Shown: positions 24,540-33,544, numbered from the stretch's first letter. The stretch: DNA of 33,943 nucleotides from Alphaproteobacteria bacterium (GCA_024280735.1 JAJRPO010000049.1:1-33943), one strand, 5' to 3'. Notes: generated by a model not told the origin, from the sequence alone. Made by a program: numbers and translations.

Positions 24540-25646
24540 ATGATGATGCGCCAATCCCTTGCCCTTGCCCTTGTGTTGTTTGCGAGCCTGTTGTTGACAG
24601 ATGTTTCGCACGCGCAAACAGCGGCCCCGACTTTTGATGCGACCGCAACAGCGGCGCAAGCCCTTGATGATATCATGGCACGGCAACGTGGCGAGGTGGT
24701 TTTGCCAAGGGGGAATGCGCCTGTCGCCCCTGAAGGTGGGCCGCTGTTTGGCCCCCAGCCCGGGCCGCCAAATTCGCTGGGACCGCAATCACAGTCTGAC
24801 TATTGGCGCGGCTATCGTGGTGGTGATCCAGCGGATATTGTCGCGGCGGTGGATTCTGGACAGGCGATGACAACCACGGGCCAGCAATGGCGGCTGCTGC
24901 GCGAAAACTATATCCGCAAATATGCCGGTTGGTTTCCGGTTGGGGTGATTGCCATTCTTGCACTGTTTTTCCTTCTAAGGGGCAGAATACGGATTGTGGC
25001 GGGATTTTCCGGCAATACGATCCCGCGTTTCACCATAAACCAGCGGGTAGCACATTGGTTTATGGCGGCGGTGTTCAGTATTCTGGCACTGAGTGGGTTG
25101 ATAATCCTGCTGGGGCGTCCGGTGTTGTTGCCGCTGTTCGGGCCGCAAGCAAATTCGATTCTAACCAGCGCCGCATTACAAGGGCACAACCTGTTTGGGC
25201 CGATATTTATCCTTGCGTTGGCGTGGCTGTTTGTCAAATTCATCCGCGGCAACTTCTTTCAAATCGTTGACCTGAAATGGATCCTGAAACTGGGTGGGAT
25301 GCTGGGCGGCCACGTCAGTTCACGCCAATTCAATTTTGGTGAAAAGGCGTGGTTCTGGATGGTGATCCTGATTGGGATTCTGTTGTCTGTGACCGGAGTA
25401 TCACTGGAATTTCCGTGGTTGTTTGGCGATATCCGCATACTACAGGCCTCCACAATCCTGCACGCCCTTGGGGCAATCGCGCTGATTTCAGTTTCGCTGG
25501 GTCACATTTACATCGGCACCATAGGCATGGAAGGCTCAATAGATTCCATGCTCAAAGGCGAAGTTGACGAGAACTGGGCCAAAGAACACCACGACCTGTG
25601 GTATGAGGAAGTGACTGGTAAACCTGCGTCGGAGGATGCGTCATGA
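24540..25646 (+). CDS. fdhC: Formate dehydrogenase cytochrome b subunit (gamma)
   Basis: A 368-residue membrane subunit that takes electrons from FdhB via b-type hemes and passes them to quinone. A signal peptide (about 1-25, ending SHAQ) and a periplasmic stretch of about 110 residues (with RGGDPADIVAAVDSGQAMT) are followed by four or more membrane helices. Candidate heme histidines are in NQRVAHWFMAAVF, LQGHNLFGP, LHALGAIAL and SLGHIYIGTIGMEGS. The extra N-terminal domain is typical of alphaproteobacterial gamma subunits compared with short FdnI. It starts with three ATG codons and a weak ribosome site. Its stop overlaps the next start as ATGA. Confidence 0.92.
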   Translation: MMMRQSLALALVLFASLLLTDVSHAQTAAPTFDATATAAQALDDIMARQRGEVVLPRGNAPVAPEGGPLFGPQPGPPNSLGPQSQSDYWRGYRGGDPADIVAAVDSGQAMTTTGQQWRLLRENYIRKYAGWFPVGVIAILALFFLLRGRIRIVAGFSGNTIPRFTINQRVAHWFMAAVFSILALSGLIILLGRPVLLPLFGPQANSILTSAALQGHNLFGPIFILALAWLFVKFIRGNFFQIVDLKWILKLGGMLGGHVSSRQFNFGEKAWFWMVILIGILLSVTGVSLEFPWLFGDIRILQASTILHALGAIALISVSLGHIYIGTIGMEGSIDSMLKGEVDENWAKEHHDLWYEEVTGKPASEDAS

Positions 25647-26287
25647 GTTTTGTCGAGCTTGTAGAAGGCCCGCTGTTCACACTTGCCGCCAGTATCTTTG
25701 TTCTGGGCGTGTTGTGGCGGTTGATCGGGATTATCCGCATTGGCCGGACCAAGGATATATCCCCGCCCAAAGCCTCCGCAGCGCTGGGGTTCTTTAAAGG
25801 CAATTTGCGCCACTTTTTCCCTCGCGGAATATTTGCAAAGCGCACGGCGTTACACATTATCGCAGGCTATGGCTTTCACTTTGGCTTGCTGATTTTGGTG
25901 CTGTTTGCAGCGCCGCATATTGCCTTTATCAATGATCGCTTGGTATCTGTTGCCCTGCCAGAGATGCCGCGCTGGGGTTTTATTGTCGCCGCCGAGGTGG
26001 CATTCGCTGGGTTGATCATGCTGTGGGTGCGCCGGATTTCCGATCCGGTGATGCGGCTGATTTCCGATTGGGACGACCACATCGGAACTTGGCTGACGTT
26101 TTTGGTGATGCTGACGGGCTGTCTAGCACTGCAAGAATCCCATGCTTTCTTGCGCGGGTTCCACATGTTGTTTGTGGATATTTGGCTGATCTACTTCCCG
26201 TTCAGCCGTCTGATGCACGCTTTCACTTTCTTTTTGTCGCGGGGCAACACCGGCGCGACCTATGGCCGTAAGGGGATGAATCTATGA
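25643..26287 (+). CDS. NarI/HdrE-like membrane cytochrome b
   Basis: A 214-residue inner-membrane protein with about five hydrophobic helices, resembling the gamma subunit of respiratory nitrate reductase and the HdrE/DsrM/TmcC subunits. The first helix is about 10-30. Candidate heme-b histidines lie in the second helix (ALHIIAGYGFHFG, about 68-80) and in FLRGFHMLFVD and SRLMHAF near the end. The family passes electrons between quinone and a cytoplasmic catalytic subunit. It is coupled by ATGA to both fdhC before it and the HdrD-like gene after it. It is not part of the standard FdhABC complex. No nitrate reductase genes are present here, so the HdrE/DsrM reading is preferred. Confidence 0.83.
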   Translation: MSFVELVEGPLFTLAASIFVLGVLWRLIGIIRIGRTKDISPPKASAALGFFKGNLRHFFPRGIFAKRTALHIIAGYGFHFGLLILVLFAAPHIAFINDRLVSVALPEMPRWGFIVAAEVAFAGLIMLWVRRISDPVMRLISDWDDHIGTWLTFLVMLTGCLALQESHAFLRGFHMLFVDIWLIYFPFSRLMHAFTFFLSRGNTGATYGRKGMNL

Positions 26288-27564
26288 GCGAGATATCCAA
26301 TATCGCCGTTGCCAAGTTTCTGGAACACACCGATGCCGAAGCGGCGTCTTTCTTTGAGGCTTGTGTGCATTGCGGCGAATGTGCTGAGGCGTGCCAGTTT
26401 CACCTCACGTCCGGTGATCCGCGCCACACGCCGATTTATAAGCTGAAACCGATGGAGCGTGCCTATAAACGCGACAAAGCCCCGTTTTCGTCAGTTATGA
26501 AAATACTTGGGCTGGCGCCGTCACCTGTGACCGAGGAAGAGTTGCGTGAATGGGAACCGCTGGTTTACGACACCTGCAACATGTGCGCCCGCTGCACGCT
26601 GGTTTGCCCGATGGGCATCGATATTGCCGGCACCATCCGCAAAATGCGAGAAGGCTACGCGGCTGCGGGAATTGTACCTGAAGGATTGCAACGCGCTGCC
26701 GAGTTTGTGCGTAAGACCAGCAGTCCGATGGGCGTCACGGTCAAGGCACTGAAAGCCCAGATAAAACATCAAGAAGATGCGACCGGTATCAAGATCGAAG
26801 TGGACAAAAAGGGAGCCGATTATATGGCAATCTTCTCGTCAATGGAGATCATGGGCTATCCTGAAGTTTTAGGGGCTTATGCGAAACTGTTTAAAAGAGC
26901 TGGCCTGACGTGGACGATTTCCTCCGTAGCTTACGAGGCCACAAATACGGGTGTGCAGATTGGGTCCGGTCCACTGGCCAAAGAGATCGTAACCCGTGTT
27001 GTTGATGCGGCCGAGGCTCTGGGGGTCAAACATGTGATTAGCCCGGAATGTGGCCATGCTTATGGTGCGATCCGATGGGCCGGCCCTAATATGATGGGGC
27101 GGCAATTTAAGTTTGAGGTGGTTCATATCATCGAATTGCTGGACCAGCTGCGCCGCGACGGAAAAATCCCGGCAGGTAAGAAAGACAGCCGCCGCATGAC
27201 GTTGCACGATCCCTGCCAGATTATCCGACGGGGGGGGCTGCTGAAAGAGCCGCGTCGTTTGCTGGACGAATCTTGTTCTGATTTCGTCGAGATGAAGGGC
27301 GCAGGCATGACCAATTTTTGTTGCGGCGGCGGCGGCGGTGTCTCTGCCAATCCACGGGCAGAAGAGGTTAAGACCGCGGCGTTTTCTCTGAAGGTCGACC
27401 AGCTAAACGGGGTCAAGGATCTGGAGGCGGTGGTTGTACCTTGCGGAAATTGCCGGGCGGTCTTCGAGGATGGGCTTGATGCCTATGATATGGACTTGGA
27501 GGTTATCGGATTAAGTGAGTTGATTGCTGAAACCTTGGCTGACATGGGCGAAACCCAAGCTTGA
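26284..27564 (+). CDS. HdrD/DsrK-like iron-sulfur protein with CCG domain
   Basis: A 426-residue cytoplasmic protein. The N-terminal ferredoxin domain holds C27-x2-C30-x2-C33-x3-C37 and C98-x2-C101-x2-C104-x3-C108. The C-terminal part has one full CCG motif, C311-x34-C346C347-x39-C387-x2-C390 (HDPC, NFCCGGGGG, VPCGNC), which in heterodisulfide reductase binds the unusual 4Fe-4S cluster that splits disulfides. A first CCG repeat is reduced to C256 in PECGHAYG, as in DsrK and TmcB. It overlaps the cytochrome gene by 4 bp, forming an HdrDE-like pair. A thiol/disulfide or sulfur-carrier substrate is inferred only from the family. It is the end of the fdh operon proper. Confidence 0.87.
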   Translation: MSEISNIAVAKFLEHTDAEAASFFEACVHCGECAEACQFHLTSGDPRHTPIYKLKPMERAYKRDKAPFSSVMKILGLAPSPVTEEELREWEPLVYDTCNMCARCTLVCPMGIDIAGTIRKMREGYAAAGIVPEGLQRAAEFVRKTSSPMGVTVKALKAQIKHQEDATGIKIEVDKKGADYMAIFSSMEIMGYPEVLGAYAKLFKRAGLTWTISSVAYEATNTGVQIGSGPLAKEIVTRVVDAAEALGVKHVISPECGHAYGAIRWAGPNMMGRQFKFEVVHIIELLDQLRRDGKIPAGKKDSRRMTLHDPCQIIRRGGLLKEPRRLLDESCSDFVEMKGAGMTNFCCGGGGGVSANPRAEEVKTAAFSLKVDQLNGVKDLEAVVVPCGNCRAVFEDGLDAYDMDLEVIGLSELIAETLADMGETQA

Positions 27565-27622
27565 AATTCGGCATTTAAAGGCGCAGAATGCGACCCAAAT
27601 AGGGTTCATGAGGCGGGCGGAA

Positions 27623-28984
27623 ATGAACAAGACCAATCCAGCCAATGTGACCGAAAGTGATTTCGGTGCAAGTTTGGCACTTGCATCTATCCTCGTGGTT
27701 GATGACGAGCCGGGGATGCGTAATTTTCTGGTCAAGATACTGCGGCCCCGTTGTAAGCGGGTAGAGCAGGCGGCCAACACGGCCGAGGCGTCAAAGCTGT
27801 TGGACGCCAATCATTTTGACATTGTTATTCTGGATAATGTGATGCCCGGCAAAAGCGGGCTGGACTGGTTGCGCGAACAGCGCCAAGTGGGTTTCTTTGC
27901 GGACGCCATCCTGATCACCGCATTCGCCGATCTGGAAACCGCCATTCAGGCGTTGCGGGCGGGGGCGGTGGATTTTGTGTTGAAACCTTTCCGCTCTAAC
28001 CAAATCCTGAACGCAGTGGCGCGCAGCATTGACCGACTGCATTTGCACCGCGAAAACTTCTTGTTGAAATACGAATTATCGGCGGATGTCGCCGCGGGGC
28101 GGGGGCGACTGCTCGGACCTTCTAAAGAAATCACCGACATTCGTGCCATGCTGGAACGGGCGGCCCCCCTGCCGACCTCGGTATTGTTTACCGGCGACAG
28201 CGGCACTGGCAAAGAAATCGCGGCGCGGGCGTTGCATGCTATGTCTGACCGCGCCGACAAACCCTTTGTACCCGTAAATTGCGCCGCCATTTCGCCGGAT
28301 GTGATCGCGAATGAACTGTTTGGTCATCTGCCAAGCGGCGGTGCCCGGCAGGATGGGTTGTTGCTCTATGCCAGCGGCGGCACGCTGTTTTTGGATGAAA
28401 TCGCCGAACTTCCCTTGTCCGTCCAAGCGACATTATTACGGGTGATCGAGGAAGGGCGGATCCGTCCGATGGGGTCGCAACGTGAGGTGCCGCTGAACCT
28501 GCGGTTTATCTTTGCCACCAACGCGGATTTACAACTGGCCGTGGCGGAAGGGCGTTTCCGCGAGGACCTGTATCATCGCATCAATGTTTTGAACATTCGC
28601 ATGCCGACCTTACGCGAGCGGATTATGGACATGAGCGAACTTGCAGCGATGTTCATGCAAAAAATCTCCCATGATTTGGGTATGCGACCACTGATATTGG
28701 ACGAGCAGGTTCTGCTGAACCTGTCCTGTTATGACTGGCCCGGAAACGTGCGCGAGTTGCGAAATCTGATTGAACGATCCTTGATCCTGGGGGAGTTCCC
28801 GCCGGAATTTGCTGGTACTGGTGACGCCGCGAGCGCCGAGGCCGTCGACAGCCTGCAACTGGTTGAAAAACTGCATATATTAACGGTTCTGGACGCCAGC
28901 GATGGCAACCGTGCAGAGGCCGCGCGACGCCTTGGGGTATCGCGTAAAACCATCGATCGAAAATGCGCGATGTGGGATGCCTGA
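27623..28984 (+). CDS. NtrC-type response regulator without GAFTGA loop
   Basis: A 453-residue regulator. The receiver domain is about 22-135, with D27/D28 and the phosphate-accepting D71 (ILDNVMPG) and K121. The AAA+ domain is about 160-395, with Walker A GDSGTGKE (191-198) and Walker B GGTLFLDE (252-259). A Fis-type helix-turn-helix ends it (NRAEAARRLGVSRKTIDRK). Between NELFGH and SGGTLFLDE the sigma-54 contact loop GAFTGA is missing and reads LPSGGARQDG. Such proteins, like Rhodobacter capsulatus NtrC, can work with the housekeeping sigma factor. ATG 27623 is chosen after a GGCGGGCGG site; ATG 27608 is possible. It overlaps the kinase gene by 8 bp. Confidence 0.9.
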   Translation: MNKTNPANVTESDFGASLALASILVVDDEPGMRNFLVKILRPRCKRVEQAANTAEASKLLDANHFDIVILDNVMPGKSGLDWLREQRQVGFFADAILITAFADLETAIQALRAGAVDFVLKPFRSNQILNAVARSIDRLHLHRENFLLKYELSADVAAGRGRLLGPSKEITDIRAMLERAAPLPTSVLFTGDSGTGKEIAARALHAMSDRADKPFVPVNCAAISPDVIANELFGHLPSGGARQDGLLLYASGGTLFLDEIAELPLSVQATLLRVIEEGRIRPMGSQREVPLNLRFIFATNADLQLAVAEGRFREDLYHRINVLNIRMPTLRERIMDMSELAAMFMQKISHDLGMRPLILDEQVLLNLSCYDWPGNVRELRNLIERSLILGEFPPEFAGTGDAASAEAVDSLQLVEKLHILTVLDASDGNRAEAARRLGVSRKTIDRKCAMWDA

Positions 28985-30989
28985 GGCGGATAGACCCCTA
29001 AAAATTGGCCGTTTCCGCTCGGTCCGTGCCCGCTTGCTGATGATTGCTTTGCTACCGATGTTGGTGGTTATGCCATTGTTTTTGGGGGCCGTGGTTTCCA
29101 ATTGGTCTGCAAGGTTTGACAAATTGTTGATTGCCAAAGTGAACGGCGAGTTGACCATTGCCCATCAATACATGAGCGGACTGCTGGAGCGCAGCGGCGA
29201 ACAGGTCCAAGCGCTGGGGCAATCGGCGTTGTTTGAGCGGACTGTAATGCGCGGCAGCCATGGCGAAATTCTGGCGCTGCTGGATGTTGAACGCGGCGTG
29301 TTGGAATTGGATTTCCTATATTTTGTGACTGACAGCGGTGTGTTGCTATCCTCGCCGCGGGTACTGGCAGAATTGGATATTCAGAAATGGCCGGTGGTAA
29401 AAAACGCTTTTGTCGGAAACCTGTCTACCGAGATTGATATTTTTGCGGAAACAGACTTGGCGGCGTTTTCGCCGGAGCTGGCAATGCAGGCGCAGATAAA
29501 GCTGGTACCAACCGAGGCAGCCCTGCCGACAGAACGGCTGGCGGAAAAGCGGGGAATGGTCGTTCACACAGCATCGCCCGTAAAAAACGGCGTTCTTGTG
29601 GGCGGTGTTCTGTTGAACCGGAACCTTGATTTTATCGATACTATCAATGACTTGGTCTATCCTGATGCCAGCCTGACCGAAGGCAGTCGTGGCACTGCGA
29701 CATTGTTTCTGGAGGACGTCCGCGTGAGCACCAACGTTCGCCTGTTTGAAAACGTCCGTGCCCTTGGCACCCGTGTTTCTGCCATAGTACGCGCCCATGT
29801 TTTGGGGCGGGGGGAGGTTTGGTTGGGGCGGGCTTTTGTGGTCAATGACTGGTATATTTCCGCCTATGAACCGATTGTTGACAGCTATGGGAACCGTGTT
29901 GGCATGCTTTATGTCGGGTTTCTGGACACACCGTTTCGGGCCGCCAAGACGCGAACTATCTGGTTGATTGTAGCGGGTTTTTTGGGACTGGTTTTGCTGT
30001 CCCTACCGATATTTTTACGGTGGGCGCGGGGGATTATCAATCCGTTGGAAAAGATGGTGGGCACTATTGGTCTGGTAGAGGGGGGCGATCTGGGTGCCCG
30101 AACCGGGGTGGTTGAGGGGCAAGACGAGATTGGCCGCGTGGCAGGTCATCTGGATGGATTGCTAGAGCAGTTGCAAGAACGCGATCGAAAACTGCGCGCT
30201 TGGGGGGAGGACCTGAACCAACGGGTTGAGGAACGCACCCGTGAATTACGCAAGGCAAATCAACGTCTTGAGGCGACGACCAAGCAACTGGTAGTGTCCG
30301 AAAAGCTGGCGGCGATTGGCGAGATTACAGCGGGGATTGCGCATGAAATTAACAACCCGATTGCGGTTATTCAGGGCAATCTGGATGTGATCTCGCAGGA
30401 AATTGGCGAGGATGCGGTGGCCTTGAAAACAGAGTTCGGGTTGATTTATGAACAGGTCCACAGTGTGAATATTCTGGTCAACAAACTGCTGCAATTCGCT
30501 CGACCTGAGGAATATGCGGGTGTTGTGGACTACCATTTGCCAGACGAGGTTATTAACGACTCTATTCCTTTGGTGCAGCATTTGCTGAACAAGGTTGACA
30601 TAGAATTGACATTGGAGTTGAGTGCGGGCCACGCGGTTGCGATGAACAGGACCGAGTTGCAGCAAGTGCTTATCAACTTGATAGTAAACGCAATTCACGC
30701 AATGCCGGAGGGGGGCGTCTTGCGGATGGGGACCGTTAACAAAGATCAAGAGGGTGTCTGCGGTGTCCTGATCAAGGTGGTCGATACGGGTGTCGGTATG
30801 GCGCGCGATGTGCTGGAAAATGTATTTGACCCGTTCTTTACGACCAAACAGGCCGAGGGTACGGGGCTGGGCTTGTCTATCAGTCAAAAGCTGATTTCGC
30901 GCGCGGGTGGCAGTATTAATGTGACCAGTGAAGTTGGAATCGGTACATGTTTTTCGATCTGGTTGCCGCGTGCGGAGATTGAGGAATAG
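28977..30989 (+). CDS. Membrane sensor histidine kinase with periplasmic Cache domain
   Basis: A 670-residue sensor kinase, the partner of the regulator before it. The first membrane helix is about 20-41 and the second about 326-347 (TIWLIVAGFLGLVLLSLP), bracketing a periplasmic sensor of about 280 residues whose end (GRAFVVNDWYISAYEPIVDSYGNRVGMLYVG) is typical of Cache domains. A HAMP-like linker and a coiled coil (LRKANQRLEATTKQL) follow. The H-box is IAHEINNP with the phosphorylated His near residue 455. The ATP-binding parts are NLIVNAIHAMPEGG, VVDTGVGM, FDPFFTTK and GTGLGLSIS, as in the NtrB/DctB group. Ligand unknown; formate or another small acid is a guess from context. Starts at ATG 28977. 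Confidence 0.92.
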   Translation: MPEADRPLKIGRFRSVRARLLMIALLPMLVVMPLFLGAVVSNWSARFDKLLIAKVNGELTIAHQYMSGLLERSGEQVQALGQSALFERTVMRGSHGEILALLDVERGVLELDFLYFVTDSGVLLSSPRVLAELDIQKWPVVKNAFVGNLSTEIDIFAETDLAAFSPELAMQAQIKLVPTEAALPTERLAEKRGMVVHTASPVKNGVLVGGVLLNRNLDFIDTINDLVYPDASLTEGSRGTATLFLEDVRVSTNVRLFENVRALGTRVSAIVRAHVLGRGEVWLGRAFVVNDWYISAYEPIVDSYGNRVGMLYVGFLDTPFRAAKTRTIWLIVAGFLGLVLLSLPIFLRWARGIINPLEKMVGTIGLVEGGDLGARTGVVEGQDEIGRVAGHLDGLLEQLQERDRKLRAWGEDLNQRVEERTRELRKANQRLEATTKQLVVSEKLAAIGEITAGIAHEINNPIAVIQGNLDVISQEIGEDAVALKTEFGLIYEQVHSVNILVNKLLQFARPEEYAGVVDYHLPDEVINDSIPLVQHLLNKVDIELTLELSAGHAVAMNRTELQQVLINLIVNAIHAMPEGGVLRMGTVNKDQEGVCGVLIKVVDTGVGMARDVLENVFDPFFTTKQAEGTGLGLSISQKLISRAGGSINVTSEVGIGTCFSIWLPRAEIEE

Positions 30990-30992
30990 GTG

Positions 30993-31745
30993 CTACTGCA
31001 ACCGCTCCCGATGCAAAACCCGCTGCAAGAACTGCCTTGTGCGCGCATGCTCTGGCGCGGTGAACATTTTTTCTGGCGGGGCGATTTCCAGCAGCTTACC
31101 ATCGTCGAGAAAACAAACCCGATCCGCAACCTCGCGGGCAAAACTCATTTCGTGAGTGGCCAGCATTAGGGTCATGCCTTGGGTCTTGAGTTGGCGGATC
31201 ACATCGAGGACTTCGCCGACAAGTTCGGGATCAAGGGCAGAGGTTACCTCGTCCAGCAGCATGATTTCCGGCTCCATCGCCAGCGCGCGCACAATCGCGG
31301 CGCGCTGTTGTTGGCCGCCAGACAGGCGGTCTGGGTAGACATCTGCTTTGTCGCTGAGGCCGAAGCGTTCCAGCAATTCCTGCGCCTGCGAGGTGATTTC
31401 CGCGCTGCTCATTCCCTTGACCTTCATCGGGGCCAGTTTGATGTTTTCCAGCACGGTCATGTGCGGGAACAGGTTAAAGCTTTGGAATACCATGCCGATC
31501 TTGCGGCGCACAGGATTAGGGTCATAGCCGGGCAGGGAAATATCAACACCGTCCAGCAGGATTTCCCCGTCATCAATCGGGTCCAGCAGATTGATGCAGC
31601 GCAGCAGGGTGGATTTGCCGGAGCCAGAACCGCCAATCAGGCAGATCAGTTCAGACGGTTGAATGTCGATGGAAATGTTTTTGCAAACCTCCAGCGGCCC
31701 AAAACTTTTCTTCACACCGCGTAGGGACAGTTTTGGCATGCTCAT
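30993..31745 (-). CDS. Polar amino acid ABC transporter ATPase
   Basis: A 250-residue cytoplasmic ATPase of the GlnQ/HisP/AapP family. Visible are Walker A GGSGSGKST (about 36-44), LSGGQQQRAAI, Walker B IMLLDEVTSALDPE and the switch ATHEMSFAREVADR. The start ATG 31745 is chosen because it overlaps the permease stop as ATGA and begins the conserved PKLSLRGVKKSFG; a longer reading lies inside the permease gene. The stop is 3 bp from the convergent kinase stop. Last gene of the binding protein-permease-ATPase operon. Confidence 0.93.
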   Translation of the reverse strand: MSMPKLSLRGVKKSFGPLEVCKNISIDIQPSELICLIGGSGSGKSTLLRCINLLDPIDDGEILLDGVDISLPGYDPNPVRRKIGMVFQSFNLFPHMTVLENIKLAPMKVKGMSSAEITSQAQELLERFGLSDKADVYPDRLSGGQQQRAAIVRALAMEPEIMLLDEVTSALDPELVGEVLDVIRQLKTQGMTLMLATHEMSFAREVADRVCFLDDGKLLEIAPPEKMFTAPEHARTRQFLQRVLHRERLQ

Positions 31746-32602
31746 CTGCTGCGTTCCGCGTTTTGTTTGGCCATTAGATAATCGGCGAAACGGATGGCGG
31801 GGATGGTGGCGCAAAGGAAGATTAGCGCGGCCCCGACGTAGGGGGTGAAATTGGCGAACAGGGATTTATAGACGCCCGCTTGGCGCAGTAATTCCACGGG
31901 GCCGATGAACGACAGCAAGGCCACGTCTTTGAGCAGGGCGACGAGGAAATTGACCAAGGTGGGCACCACGCGACGGATGGCTTGGGGCAGCACAACGTAG
32001 CGCATCATCGAGGTTTCAGACAGGCCAAGGGAACGGGCGGCGGAACGCTGACTCTCGTGGATTGACTCGATTCCGGTGCGGAACACCTCCGCGATATAGG
32101 CGGAATAGGCCAGCACCAACGCCACGGTGCCCCAGATATAGGGGCTGTTATAAGGCGGCAGCAGGCCAAGGCCCGGGATGCCGAAGCCGATTAGATAGAT
32201 GGTCAGGATCACGGGGATTGAGCGCAGCACGTCGATGTAGACAATGGCGAACAGGCGCAGTGGGTAGAGCGCGGCGGAGGTGACATTGCGCATCAGGGCG
32301 ATGATCAGGGCGAGGGCAAATATCAGCGGTGCGGCGATGAAAAACAGTTGCAGGTCGAGCACGAAGGCGGACAGCATTTTGGGGAAAGTCTTGGTTAGGA
32401 CTGCCCAGTTGAAGAAACTGCGCTTCACGCCTTCCCAGCCCGGCGCGAGGGGGACGATAATATAGATCAAGATGACGACAGCCGCCAGACTGACGGCGGC
32501 GATGATCAGGCTTTTTTGCTTGGCTTTGCGCTCATAGACTTGGCGGCGGGTGAGACCGCGCGCGGGGGATTTGCCGCGCGCGGTATTTGTGTCGGTGGAC
32601 AA
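31742..32602 (-). CDS. Polar amino acid ABC transporter permease
   Basis: A 286-residue HisM/GlnP-type inner-membrane permease. A basic cytoplasmic N-terminus of about 30 residues precedes the first helix (SLIIAAVSLAAVVILIYIIVPL). The core reads YIDVLRSIPVILTIYLIGFG, then the EAA loop FRTGIESIHESQRSAARSLGLSETSMMRYVVLPQAIRRVVPTL-type motif, ending with FLVALLKDVALLSFIGPVELLRQA. Only one permease is encoded, so the channel is probably a homodimer. It starts 3 bp after the binding-protein stop. Confidence 0.93.
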   Translation of the reverse strand: MSTDTNTARGKSPARGLTRRQVYERKAKQKSLIIAAVSLAAVVILIYIIVPLAPGWEGVKRSFFNWAVLTKTFPKMLSAFVLDLQLFFIAAPLIFALALIIALMRNVTSAALYPLRLFAIVYIDVLRSIPVILTIYLIGFGIPGLGLLPPYNSPYIWGTVALVLAYSAYIAEVFRTGIESIHESQRSAARSLGLSETSMMRYVVLPQAIRRVVPTLVNFLVALLKDVALLSFIGPVELLRQAGVYKSLFANFTPYVGAALIFLCATIPAIRFADYLMAKQNAERSR

Positions 32603-32605
32603 GGC

Positions 32606-33427
32606 TTATTTGCTCATGTCGATGACGGGAACGCCGGCACCGCTGGCCAGCCATTTGTCCTCGATTGTGGCCATGGTTCCGTCGGCTTGCAGTGCGGATA
32701 GGGCCGCGTCGACGCAGGCGGTCAGCGGGCTATTTTTGGCAAGTACGAGGCCAAAATGATCAGGGCTGTCGTTTACGTCAGTGGGGAACTGGCCGATGAT
32801 TTTGCCGTTATCCATCTGGACGCCGGTAACGAACAGCGCCGTGGGCAGATCAAAAATCACCGCATCCACCTGATTGGCTTGCAAGGCGGCGGTGGTGTTT
32901 GCCACGTCGTCGTACAGCAGGGTTGAGGCCATTGGTTGAACTGCACTCTCAAGGAAAGTTGCCGCGCTCAATCCCGCACCTGCGCCGAATTTCAGGCCTT
33001 TCATACCGCTGAGAGTAGCGGGCGTCATGTCCTTGCCATTGGCGGTGGTCACGACGACGGCCTTTGTTGTGGTATAATAAGGCGCGGAGAAATCAATCAC
33101 TTCGGCGCGTTCCGGCAGGATTGAGAATTGTTGCAGGTTAAAGTCGAAATTCTTGGCTCCGGGTTGGATTGCCCCGTCAAACGAGGTACGCACCCATGCG
33201 ACATGGGCGTTGTCATAGCCCATTTTGCCAGCGATGGCATAGGCGACTGCGGCCTCAAACCCGTTACCGGATTCCGGGGCGTCGTCGATCACCCACGGGT
33301 AATAGGCGGGGTTGCCGGTGGCGATTGTCAGCGTGTCGGCTGTCAGTGTGTTGCCGGTGCTGCATTCGTTGGCAGTGGCAGCGCTTGCCAGAAGGATCGC
33401 CGCGAGTGTTGTTAAGGTGCGTTTCAT
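32606..33427 (-). CDS. Amino acid ABC transporter periplasmic binding protein
   Basis: A 273-residue family 3 solute-binding protein. The signal peptide is MKRTLTTLAAILLASAATA, with cleavage before NECSTG. Typical segments are DTLTIATGNPAYYPWVIDD, GFEAAVAYAIAGKMGYD, FDFNLQQFSILPERAEVIDFSAPYYTTTKAVVV and VDAVIFDLPTALFV. The motif ILPERAEVIDFSAPYY confirms the family; the exact amino acid is not predictable. The ATG at 33427 is chosen because GGGAGAAC precedes it and the signal peptide starts there. First gene of the minus-strand operon. Confidence 0.92.
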   Translation of the reverse strand: MKRTLTTLAAILLASAATANECSTGNTLTADTLTIATGNPAYYPWVIDDAPESGNGFEAAVAYAIAGKMGYDNAHVAWVRTSFDGAIQPGAKNFDFNLQQFSILPERAEVIDFSAPYYTTTKAVVVTTANGKDMTPATLSGMKGLKFGAGAGLSAATFLESAVQPMASTLLYDDVANTTAALQANQVDAVIFDLPTALFVTGVQMDNGKIIGQFPTDVNDSPDHFGLVLAKNSPLTACVDAALSALQADGTMATIEDKWLASGAGVPVIDMSK

Positions 33428-33544
33428 GTTGTTCTCCCTGTAATTCCAAGCAAGCAGTTTGCGAATGCAGGGGCGGGGTGTCAACCTTGGAACGGCGGTG
33501 GTGGCCAATCAAGGGTTGATATTCGCCCGCTGATCCCAATATTC
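33428..33544 (-). other. Upstream region of the amino acid transporter operon
   Basis: About 117 bp lie between the binding-protein start and the inverted-repeat element. It must hold the operon promoter, but I see no clear -35/-10 pair on the minus strand. The element may have separated part of the original control region from the genes. Confidence 0.3.

Noticed and set aside
25643..26287. Assignment as nitrate reductase gamma subunit NarI
   Set aside because: No narG, narH or narJ is present and it is coupled to a CCG-domain protein, so an HdrE/DsrM-like role is preferred; the NarI similarity is only fold-level.
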